The translations under genes were made by a program, and so were the position numbers. Shown here piece by piece: positions 23,983 to 30,803 of a DNA stretch of 64,000 bases. The notes under the pieces are model-generated. The model made no database searches. It saw nothing but the letters and a program-made list of their open reading frames with translations, and was not told the origin of the DNA. Numbering within the stretch: position 1 is the first letter of the stretch; each line of letters begins with the position of its first letter. Source of the stretch: CALMKX01 sp036274895 (GTDB lineage Bacteria; Acidobacteriota; Thermoanaerobaculia; Multivoradales; SZUA-115); assembly GCA_036274895.1 (NCBI GenBank), contig DASUEU010000061.1, positions 47,609 to 111,608 on the forward strand, written 5' to 3'.

Positions 23983-25377
23983 ATGAGTCGCTTGCGAAGA
24001 AGCCTCTCCCTCCTGCGCGAAGCCCTTCTGGGCTCCTCGCGGGACTTCACCACCGGCCCGATCGGCGAGGCCGTCTTCCTGCTCGCCGTGCCGATGGTCG
24101 CCGAGATGGCGATGGAGTCCCTGTTCGCCCTCGCCGACGTGTACTTCGTCTCCCGGCTGGGCTCGACGGCGGTGGCCTCGGTGGGGCTCACCGAGTCGAT
24201 GCTGGTGCTGCTCTACGCCTGCGCCATCGGTCTCGGCATGGGCACCACGGCAATGGTGGCCCGGCGCACCGGCGAAGGGGACCCGGAAGGTGCCTCGGCC
24301 GCCGCCGGCCAGGCGATCTGGATCGGCCTGGGCCTGAGCCTCGTGGTCGCCGTCCCGGGCTTCCTGCTGGGCGGCAAGGCCCTCGAGCTGATGGGCATGA
24401 GCGCCCAGGAGGCGGCCGAAGGCGGCAGCTATCCACGGGTGATGTTCGCCACCAGCGCGACCATCGTCTTCCTGTTCCTGCTCAACGCCGTCTTCCGCGG
24501 CGCCGGCGACGCCACCCACGCCATGCGCGCCCTGTGGCTCGCCAACGGCCTCAACATCGTGCTCGACCCCTGCCTGATCTTCGGCCTCGGCCCCTTCCCG
24601 GAGATGGGGCTGACCGGCGCCGCCGTGGCCACTGCCATCGGCCGCGGCACCGGCGTGGCCTATCAGCTGTGGATCCTGCTCTCCGGACGCAGCCGCGTAC
24701 GCCTCGACCGCCGGCTGCTGCGCTTCCAGCCGGAGCTCGCCCGGCGCCTGTTGTCGGTGTCGCTCGGCGGCATCTACCAATTCCTGGTCGCCACCGGCAG
24801 CTGGCTCGCCCTGGTACGGATCCTCTCGGCCTTCGGCAGCTCGGTGGTGGCGGGCTACACCATCGCCATCCGGGTGATCGTGTTCTCAATCTTGCCGGCC
24901 TGGGGCATGGCCAACGCCGCCGCCACCCTGATGGGCCAGAACCTGGGCGCCGGCAAGCCGGACCGCGCCGAGGCCTCGGTGTGGCGCACGGGCTGGTACA
25001 ACACGGGTTTCCTGATGTTCGTAGCGGTGCTGTTCTGGGTGTTCGCCGGGCCGATCGTGGGCAACTTCACGACCGACCCGGAGGTCACCCGCTGGGCGAT
25101 CTCCTGTCTGCGCTGGATCACCTACGGCTACTTCATCTATGGCTTCGGCATGGTGATCGTCCAGGCCTTCAACGGCGCCGGGGACACCACCACCCCGACC
25201 AAGATCAACCTGGTCGGCTACTGGGCCTTCCAGATCCCCGTCGCCTGGCTGCTCGCCCGCCACACCCCCCTGGGCCCCACCGGCGTCTTCGTGGCCATCC
25301 TCGCCACCGAGGTCCTGATCGCCATCGCCGGCATCCTGATCTTCCGCCGTGGCAGCTGGCGGACGCGGGTGATCTGA
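23983..25377 (+). CDS. MATE-family efflux transporter
   Basis: 464 residues with twelve predicted membrane segments and the two-fold MATE repeat (each half beginning with an AVPMVAEM- or SVSLGGIYQF-type helix). It is divergent from the N-hydroxylase gene across a 116-base regulatory gap. Such transporters couple Na+ or H+ uptake to export of cationic or small hydrophobic compounds; the location makes it the likely exporter or self-resistance pump for the product of the SbnAB/hydrazine cluster. A general multidrug role cannot be excluded. Confidence 0.92.
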   Translation: MSRLRRSLSLLREALLGSSRDFTTGPIGEAVFLLAVPMVAEMAMESLFALADVYFVSRLGSTAVASVGLTESMLVLLYACAIGLGMGTTAMVARRTGEGDPEGASAAAGQAIWIGLGLSLVVAVPGFLLGGKALELMGMSAQEAAEGGSYPRVMFATSATIVFLFLLNAVFRGAGDATHAMRALWLANGLNIVLDPCLIFGLGPFPEMGLTGAAVATAIGRGTGVAYQLWILLSGRSRVRLDRRLLRFQPELARRLLSVSLGGIYQFLVATGSWLALVRILSAFGSSVVAGYTIAIRVIVFSILPAWGMANAAATLMGQNLGAGKPDRAEASVWRTGWYNTGFLMFVAVLFWVFAGPIVGNFTTDPEVTRWAISCLRWITYGYFIYGFGMVIVQAFNGAGDTTTPTKINLVGYWAFQIPVAWLLARHTPLGPTGVFVAILATEVLIAIAGILIFRRGSWRTRVI

Positions 25378-25379
25378 GT

Positions 25380-25591
25380 TGCCCATGGGCGAGGTCCACG
25401 GCGTCATCCACCGCGAAGGCCACCGGCTGGATGCGCCGGTTCTCGAAGCTCGAGATCCCCACGAACAACCCGGCCGAAGCCGCGGGGTCGAACCCCTCGC
25501 GGGCCTGGATCTCCGCCGCGACCGCCGCCGGTCCTCGTCCCTCCAAGGATCCCCCTTCGATTTCCGTGTTGACGGGAAGGCTCCGGCGCAT
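25380..25591 (-). pseudogene. N-terminal fragment of a caspase-like (peptidase C14-type) gene
   Basis: From ATG 25591 the minus strand reads MRRSLPVNTEI followed by AGLFVGISSFENRR and PVAFAVDDAVDLAHGQ. That is the opening strand and AVDDA helix of the caspase/peptidase C14 fold, well before the catalytic His and Cys. The frame then runs into the antisense of the MATE 3' end, where homology stops, so only about 70 residues remain. Probably a decayed gene cut by the rearrangement that placed the MATE gene here. Identification rests on a short segment. Confidence 0.45.
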
Positions 25592-25688
25592 TCTGGCAAG
25601 CCGGCGGGGGAGTTGCAGTGCGAAGCTCCAACGTTCCAGGCGCCGCTTCGATGGGGGTTGCAACGCAGTGTCAGTTTCCTCCAGAATA

Positions 25689-25703
25689 CCTCCGTTCCGG
25701 AGG
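25689..25703 (+). promoter_or_regulatory. Hairpin over the antitoxin ribosome-binding site
   Basis: CCTCCG (25689-25694) and CGGAGG (25698-25703) are perfect complements around a 3-base loop. The right arm contains the GGAGG ribosome site for ATG 25708, so folding would hide it. It may equally be a DNA operator for the FitA-type antitoxin. Confidence 0.4.
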
Positions 25704-25707
25704 ACCC

Positions 25708-25941
25708 ATGGCCACACTGAACATCAAGAACTTCCCCGACCCCCTCTACGAGACTCTCCAACAACGGGCGACCAGGGAACACCGTTCCGTCGCCCAGGAA
25801 GTCATCCACCTGCTCGAGAAAGCCACGACGGGCGGTAAGACCCTCTCGATCCTCGAGCTCCGAGGGCTCGGGAAAGAGCTCTGGGAGGGAATCGATGCCA
25901 GCGAGCACGTTCGAGAGGAGCGGGACGCTTGGGGCTCCTGA
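25708..25941 (+). CDS. FitA-like ribbon-helix-helix antitoxin
   Basis: 77 residues. The N-terminal ATLNIKNFPDPLYETLQQRA with REHRSVAQEVIHLLE is the Arc/FitA ribbon-helix-helix DNA-binding unit; the acidic C-terminus (WEGIDASEHVREERDAW) would wrap the toxin. GGAGG five bases before ATG 25708. Overlaps the PIN toxin start by 13 bases. Confidence 0.88.
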   Translation: MATLNIKNFPDPLYETLQQRATREHRSVAQEVIHLLEKATTGGKTLSILELRGLGKELWEGIDASEHVREERDAWGS

Positions 25942-26375
25942 GCGATCTCGGGGGCGGCTCCGTCGCCATCGACTCGGCCGCCTTCATCTACTTCATCGAG
26001 GAACACCCGGCCTACCTGCCGGTCGTGGAGCCCCTGTTCGAGGCCGTGGATAGCGGCTCGATCGCGGCGGTGACCTCGAGCCTCACCCTGCTCGAGACTC
26101 TGGTCGTGCCCCTCCGCGCCGGGAATCATGCCCTTGCCCAGCGCTACGAAGCTCTGCTGACCGGGAGCCGAAACCTGACGCTCGTGCCTCTCGACCTGGC
26201 GCAGCTGCGTAGTGCTGCCCAGCTGAGGGCGGTCACTCGGCTGAAGACTCCGGACGCCATCCAACTCGCTGCCGCTCTCTCCGAGAGCTGCAAGACCATG
26301 GTCACCAACGACTCCCGCTATCCGCCACTCCCCGGCCTTCGCATCCTCCAGGTCGAGAGCTACCTGGGCTCCTGA
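25929..26375 (+). CDS. PIN-domain toxin (FitB/VapC type)
   Basis: 148 residues. PIN motifs: D15 in VAIDSAAFIYFIEEHP, E in TLLETLVVPLRAG, and C-terminal KTPDAIQLAAAL / MVTNDSRYPPLPG. Start is TTG 25929, overlapping the antitoxin end; no ATG or GTG is better placed. The second of three PIN-type pairs in the window, not closely similar to the other two. Confidence 0.88.
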   Translation: MGLLSDLGGGSVAIDSAAFIYFIEEHPAYLPVVEPLFEAVDSGSIAAVTSSLTLLETLVVPLRAGNHALAQRYEALLTGSRNLTLVPLDLAQLRSAAQLRAVTRLKTPDAIQLAAALSESCKTMVTNDSRYPPLPGLRILQVESYLGS

Positions 26376-26485
26376 ACCGGACGCCTCCGCCCTCGCATGG
26401 GGTTGGTGTCCGCCAGCTCATCCAGGTAGCGCAGAGCGCCATTCATCAGCTCGACGTCCTTGCGCTCCCGGTGCGGCAACGTCAT
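26360..26485 (-). CDS. Possible small protein (41 aa)
   Basis: ATG 26485 to TAG 26360; the reading contains KDVELMNGALRYLDELADTNPM and an Arg-rich tail. It overlaps the PIN toxin end by 16 bases. The amphipathic helix is protein-like, but no ribosome site or family is recognised. It may be a chance frame or the remnant of a longer gene. Confidence 0.2.
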   Translation of the reverse strand: MTLPHRERKDVELMNGALRYLDELADTNPMRGRRRPVQEPR

Positions 26486-26518
26486 CGTAGCCCTGGTCCG
26501 AAAGCCCCCGACGGCAGG

Positions 26519-26535
26519 CTGGCACCGGATCTGCT
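26519..26535 (+). promoter_or_regulatory. Sigma-54-like promoter (-24/-12)
   Basis: CTGGCACCGGATCTGCT matches the RpoN consensus TGGCAC-N5-TTGC with the invariant GG and GC separated by 10 bases; one mismatch in the -12 box (C for T). It lies 66 bases before the start of the small secreted protein, whose ribosome site is AGGAGG. No enhancer-binding activator gene is nearby. Confidence 0.45.
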
Positions 26536-26600
26536 ACTTTGTCCAGGATAGATGGCCGCTCCATCGAGCGGCCCCCAACCACATCTTAGGAGGTTCGAAC

Positions 26601-26915
26601 ATGAAGAAGGCTCTTCTGACGATCGCCGGTCTCGCCGTCGCCGCGCTCGTGACCACCTCTGCCTGGGCCGGCAGCTGGACGGGCTGGATCACCGACGATC
26701 ACTGCGGCGCGGGCGGTGCCAAGGCGGGTCACGAGAAGTGCGCCAAGGACTGCGTCAAGGGCGGCGGCAAGTACGTCTTCTACAACACCGCCGACAAGAA
26801 GATCTACCAGATCGACAACCAGCAGCTGGCCGAGCAGAACCTGGGCTACGAGGTCACGGTGACCGGCGAGGCCGAGGGCGACGCGATCAAGGTCGCCTCC
26901 ATCGCCAAGAAGTAA
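26601..26915 (+). CDS. Small secreted Cys-containing protein (DUF5818-like)
   Basis: 104 residues. Signal peptide MKKALLTIAGLAVAALVTTSAWA, then GSWTGWITDDHCG, KCAKDCVKGG and a small beta domain (YVFYNTADKKIYQID, EVTVTGEAEG). Three cysteines in the mature part: C in DHCG, and the C-x3-C pair. Proteins with a GWITD-CG motif are common in Acidobacteriota; their function is unknown to me. Strong ribosome site TAGGAGG. Stands alone as a transcript, with a hairpin terminator behind. Confidence 0.8.
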   Translation: MKKALLTIAGLAVAALVTTSAWAGSWTGWITDDHCGAGGAKAGHEKCAKDCVKGGGKYVFYNTADKKIYQIDNQQLAEQNLGYEVTVTGEAEGDAIKVASIAKK

Positions 26916-26944
26916 GCGGCGGCCCCACCGCCGAGCAGAACCCC

Positions 26945-26968
26945 GAGGGCGGGAGCGATCCCGCCCTC
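26945..26968. terminator. Bidirectional hairpin between convergent genes
   Basis: GAGGGCGGGA (26945-26954), loop GCGA, TCCCGCCCTC (26959-26968): a perfect 10-base-pair stem. It lies 30 bases after the small secreted gene and touches the photolyase stop, so it can serve both strands. No T-run, so if it terminates it is not classically intrinsic. Confidence 0.6.
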
Positions 26969-28463
26969 AGCCGCGGGGCAGATCGAATCCCAGCCGGGCC
27001 TGCCCACCCCAACGCGCCAGATAGGCACGCAGATCGAGCTTGCGGCGGGTATTGGCCGGGCTCATGAAGCGAATCGTGCCGAAGATCGGCCGCTCGGGGC
27101 CCCAGGGGCGGTCGTAGCGGCCGAGGCACCAGCAGATACCGCTGTAGGAGTTGGGGTTGCGGCCGTCGAGGCCGTACTTGTTGTTGAGCTCGATCATGAC
27201 CTCGAGGGCCTCTCGTGGCGAGGCGCTCCATTCGAGGATCATCTTTCCCCACACCATCCGCAGGTAGTTGTGCATCACCCCGTCATGGACGATCTGGCGC
27301 TGGGCGGCGTTCCAGACCTCCTCGTGCGTGGCGGCTGCCTCGAACCCGGCCAAGCCGTAGAGGTTGGGTCGGGGGTCGCGCGCGTGGCGGTCCAGGGTCT
27401 GCCGCGCCCAGCCTGGCAGGGACTCGTAGCGGTCGTAGTCGGGCTCTCGCGAGCAGAAGTTGAACCCCAGCTCCCGCCAGGTCACCAGCTGGTCCAGGAA
27501 GCCCTCGGCCGCTTCGCTCATGCGCCAGAAGCCGTGGCGCGCGCCGCCGGCCGGCCCGACCAGCTTGCTCGGCGACCAGTCCTCGGCGGCGGCCACGGCC
27601 GCGAAGACCTCGTGGGCGGAGACGTGGCCGAAGTGGAGATAGGGCGAGAGGCCGCTGGTCACCTCGGCCGAGGGCTCGTTGCGCTCGCCGTAGCGAGGGA
27701 GCCGCCGGCCGACGAACTCGGCCAGCGCCGCCAGGGCGGTCCGGGAGCCTCCGCGGAAAGGTGCCAGCCGAATTGCGTGATCGATGGGTAGGGCCGCGAG
27801 CGGCCCCGGATCCCCCGCCAGCAGCTCCGGCGAGGCCGCCGGCCAGCGCGCCAGGACCTCGGCCGGCAGGCCGGCGAGGCGCGGCAGATCGCCCCCGGCC
27901 AAGGGGTCGGCCTGCGGGAAGTCCCCCAGATGCGCCGGCAGCTCCTTCTGGAGGAAGCGGCGGAAGTCGAAGGCCCGGCCGAAGGTCTGCCCCGCCGCCC
28001 GCATCGGCAGCAGGCCGTTGCCGTCCACCGCCTCGAGGCGAACGGGAAGCTGCTCGGCCGCCGCGGCGACCATCCGCGGCAGGAAGAAGCAGGGGAAGTC
28101 GTCCGTGACCACCAGGCAGGCCCGGGCGCCGAGGGCCGCGAGCAACCCCTGGCCAGCACCGGGCGAGGGCTCGACGTAGGGGAGGTAGGTCACCGCCCTG
28201 CCGGCGAACGCCGCCTGGTTGTCCGCCATGCCGTCCAGCACGAAGCGATGCAGGCGGTCCGAGGCCCAGCGATAGCCACACCGCAGCGCCTCGAAAACCA
28301 CCAAAGGCTTGCCCAGCTCCCGCGCCCACTCCACCGCCCGGTCCAGGCCAAAGCTCCACCCCGCGCGGCGAGCCGCGATCATCCAGTAGAGGACGTACTC
28401 GCCGTGCGGGTTGACCGGAGCGTCGTTGGCGAGGTGGAGGCGGAGGGGGGGGATGGGAGTCAC
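26967..28463 (-). CDS. Class II deoxyribodipyrimidine photolyase
   Basis: 498 residues from GTG 28463. Class II CPD photolyase features: NDAPVNPHGEYVLYWM at the N-terminus and the FAD-binding C-terminal half with WRELGFNFCSREPDYD, LRMVWGKMILEW and ELNNKYGLDGRNPNSYSG. Repairs cyclobutane pyrimidine dimers using light. An earlier ATG at 28517 lies inside the Nudix gene; GTG 28463 begins seven bases after the Nudix stop, so it is preferred. Nudix and photolyase likely share a transcript. Confidence 0.93.
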   Translation of the reverse strand: MTPIPPLRLHLANDAPVNPHGEYVLYWMIAARRAGWSFGLDRAVEWARELGKPLVVFEALRCGYRWASDRLHRFVLDGMADNQAAFAGRAVTYLPYVEPSPGAGQGLLAALGARACLVVTDDFPCFFLPRMVAAAAEQLPVRLEAVDGNGLLPMRAAGQTFGRAFDFRRFLQKELPAHLGDFPQADPLAGGDLPRLAGLPAEVLARWPAASPELLAGDPGPLAALPIDHAIRLAPFRGGSRTALAALAEFVGRRLPRYGERNEPSAEVTSGLSPYLHFGHVSAHEVFAAVAAAEDWSPSKLVGPAGGARHGFWRMSEAAEGFLDQLVTWRELGFNFCSREPDYDRYESLPGWARQTLDRHARDPRPNLYGLAGFEAAATHEEVWNAAQRQIVHDGVMHNYLRMVWGKMILEWSASPREALEVMIELNNKYGLDGRNPNSYSGICWCLGRYDRPWGPERPIFGTIRFMSPANTRRKLDLRAYLARWGGQARLGFDLPRG

Positions 28464-28470
28464 GGCCGGG

Positions 28471-29070
28471 CTACTGCCCAAAATCCTCCGCCATCGCGAT
28501 CCCCAGCCGCCCGACAAGGTTCTTCAAGATCTTCGCCGTCAGGCCCCAGATGCGGCGGTTGCCGACGTGGTAGATGCGGATCATGCGCTCCTGGCCGTCG
28601 ATCTTGACCATGCGGTCCTCGACCAGGCGGGGGTTGGCGAAGGCGGAGACGGGGACGGCGAAGACCTCGGCGATCTCCCCCGGGTTGGGCCGGGTCTCGA
28701 GGGGCACGGGCACGGCGCCCACGCAGGGGATGATCCGGTAGCCGCTCGAGGCCGAGAGCTCGTCGAGCTCGCCCAGGCGGAGGATCTTCTTGGTCTCGAT
28801 CCCGACCTCCTCCTCGGCTTCGCGCAAGGCGGCGGCCCAGGGGTCCTCTCCCAGCTCCTGCCCACCACCAGGAAAGGCATACTGGCTCTTGTGGTGCGGC
28901 AGGTCGTCGGTGCGCTTGGTGAGCAGGGTCCACAGCTGCCCGGCCTCGACGAAGACCGGCACCAGCACGGCGGCGCGGCGGCCGTCCGAGGGCGCGAGCC
29001 GTCGCGGTGGCGGCGAGGCCAGCCGCGAGCGCACCTCGTTGATCCAGCTTGCTTGAACGGGAGTCGTCAC
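28471..29070 (-). CDS. Nudix hydrolase (CoA pyrophosphatase, NudL-like)
   Basis: 199 residues. The Nudix box is complete (GGGQELGEDPWAAALREA followed by EEEVGI, about residues 68-90). The preceding LLTKRTDDLPHHKSQYAFPG and the pattern RxxxLxxHxGQ/EAFPGG are those of CoA pyrophosphatases. Would cleave CoA, acyl-CoA or oxidised CoA to phosphopantetheine and 3',5'-ADP. Followed at once by the photolyase gene. Confidence 0.9.
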   Translation of the reverse strand: MTTPVQASWINEVRSRLASPPPRRLAPSDGRRAAVLVPVFVEAGQLWTLLTKRTDDLPHHKSQYAFPGGGQELGEDPWAAALREAEEEVGIETKKILRLGELDELSASSGYRIIPCVGAVPVPLETRPNPGEIAEVFAVPVSAFANPRLVEDRMVKIDGQERMIRIYHVGNRRIWGLTAKILKNLVGRLGIAMAEDFGQ

Positions 29071-29095
29071 TGCAGGAGCTTACGCGGCCTTCCGG

Positions 29096-30736
29096 CTAGT
29101 CGTCGATCTCGGCGAGGTCGAGCTCGATCTCGCAGACCTTCTCGCCCATCCCGGCTTCGACCGAGATCGTGGTGCACAGACGGCGGTAGCCCGGGTGGGT
29201 GAAGCAGGCCTCGTAGAACCCGGCCCCCGGCCGCCACACCTTGCCCTTGATACCGATGCCGTCCCACTGGTCGGCGATGCCGATGCGCCCGCCGTCGATC
29301 CACACGTCCGCGTCCTCGGGGTCGATGTGGAACTCCACGCCCTCCCGGCAGCCATAGTCCGCCGGGCGGCGCACGACCGGCGCAGGCTGCGGCTCCGGGG
29401 CCGTTTCGGCCGGGGTCGGGATCGGCTCGGGCTCCGTTGGGGCGCTGGGCTGCGGCTCCGGCTCGGTCCTCGTGGCACGAGCCGGTGACGGCCTGGTGGA
29501 AGTGCTCTCGGCCGAAGTGGCCGTGGTGGTCTCCGGACTCGACGGCAGGATGGGGACCGGGCGGTTCGTGCCGGCCTCGGCGGGCTGCTCCCCGGGCTCC
29601 GCGCCCGTTCCGGCGGACGTTGCCTCGAGCTGCGTCGCCGCCGAGCTCGGGCTCATGGCCGCGGTCTCGACCGGCGCCTGCTCGGCCTTGCGGGCCACCT
29701 GCGAGCGCAGCATCACCAGCCAGAACAGCCCGATACCCAGCACGGCCACTCCGGCGGCCAAGGCCACCCAGCGCAGGGCGCCGCCCAGCGGCGAGCCGAC
29801 GTAGGTGCGGCCTTCCGGCGGCGCCGCGACCGCCGGGGCCTTGAGCACCGTGGGCGCCGTGGCGGTCTCCGGCAGCCTCACCAGCGTAGGCGCCACCTCC
29901 GACGGCCGGGCCGGAATGTTGCCGGCGCTCTCCAGCTCTTCGGCCAGCCGCGAGGCGCTCTCGAAGCGCTCCGCCGGGTCCTTGGCCATCGCCGTCAGGA
30001 TGATCCGTTCCAGGTTCTCGGGGATCTCGGGGTCGTGGTGCCGCGGGGGCACGGGAAGCTCCGAGATGTGCCGCAGGGCGATCGAGAAGGGGTCGCCGCC
30101 GGTGAACGGCAGCCGGCCGGTGGCGAGCTCGTAGAGCAAGACGCCCAGGGAGTAGAGGTCGGTCTTGGGCGAGCTCTCGCCGTGGCGAGCCTGCTCAGGG
30201 GCCATGTACTCGGGGGTGCCGAGCACGGCGCCGGTCTGGGTCTTGACCAGGCTGCCGGCCAGGCGGGCGATGCCGAAGTCGGCCAGCTTGACCCGCCCCT
30301 CCCGGGTGATGATCACGTTCTGGCTCTTGACGTCTCGGTGGACGATGCCGCGGCTGTGAGCGTAGGCCAGGGCCCGGGCAAGGGCGCCGCCGATGCCATA
30401 GACCTCCGCCGGGCTGAAGCGCCGGCGCTCGCGCAGGGAGCGCAGGCTCTCGCCATCGAGCAGCTCCATGACGATGAAGTAGGTGCCCTGAGCCTCCTCG
30501 ATGTCGAAGACCCCGACGATGTTCTCGTGGGAGAGGCCGGCGATGATCTCGGCCTCCTGGCGGAAGCGCTCGCGGAACTGGGGGTCGGCCGCGAGCACGG
30601 GCGGCAACACCTTGATGGCCACCGCCCGATTGAGCGAGAGCTGGCGCCCGCGGTAGACCACCCCCATGCCGCCCCGGCCGATCTCGGCCTCGACCTTGAA
30701 GCGCCCGAGGGTCAACCCTTCCCAACCGGTGGTCAC
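29096..30736 (-). CDS. Transmembrane Ser/Thr protein kinase (PknB-like)
   Basis: 546 residues. Kinase domain 11-275: G-loop GRGGMGVVYRG, K42, catalytic HRDVKSQN (D135), DFGIARL (153-), APEQ. A linker follows, then one membrane helix (about 320-345, RWVALAAGVAVLGIGLFWLVML), a long Thr/Pro/Glu-rich stretch, and a C-terminal beta module beginning YGCREGVEFHIDPEDADVW that resembles a PEGA sensor domain with two cysteines. Kinase inside, sensor outside. The substrate is unknown; the membrane phospholipase gene lies 67 bases downstream of its start on the same strand (upstream in transcription), so the two may be co-expressed. Confidence 0.93.
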   Translation of the reverse strand: MTTGWEGLTLGRFKVEAEIGRGGMGVVYRGRQLSLNRAVAIKVLPPVLAADPQFRERFRQEAEIIAGLSHENIVGVFDIEEAQGTYFIVMELLDGESLRSLRERRRFSPAEVYGIGGALARALAYAHSRGIVHRDVKSQNVIITREGRVKLADFGIARLAGSLVKTQTGAVLGTPEYMAPEQARHGESSPKTDLYSLGVLLYELATGRLPFTGGDPFSIALRHISELPVPPRHHDPEIPENLERIILTAMAKDPAERFESASRLAEELESAGNIPARPSEVAPTLVRLPETATAPTVLKAPAVAAPPEGRTYVGSPLGGALRWVALAAGVAVLGIGLFWLVMLRSQVARKAEQAPVETAAMSPSSAATQLEATSAGTGAEPGEQPAEAGTNRPVPILPSSPETTTATSAESTSTRPSPARATRTEPEPQPSAPTEPEPIPTPAETAPEPQPAPVVRRPADYGCREGVEFHIDPEDADVWIDGGRIGIADQWDGIGIKGKVWRPGAGFYEACFTHPGYRRLCTTISVEAGMGEKVCEIELDLAEIDD

Positions 30737-30803
30737 GGTGTCGTTGCCCCTTTCACGGTGTCACCCGAGACAGGAGCCTAACCCATCCTCCCGCCCAGCG
30801 CGA

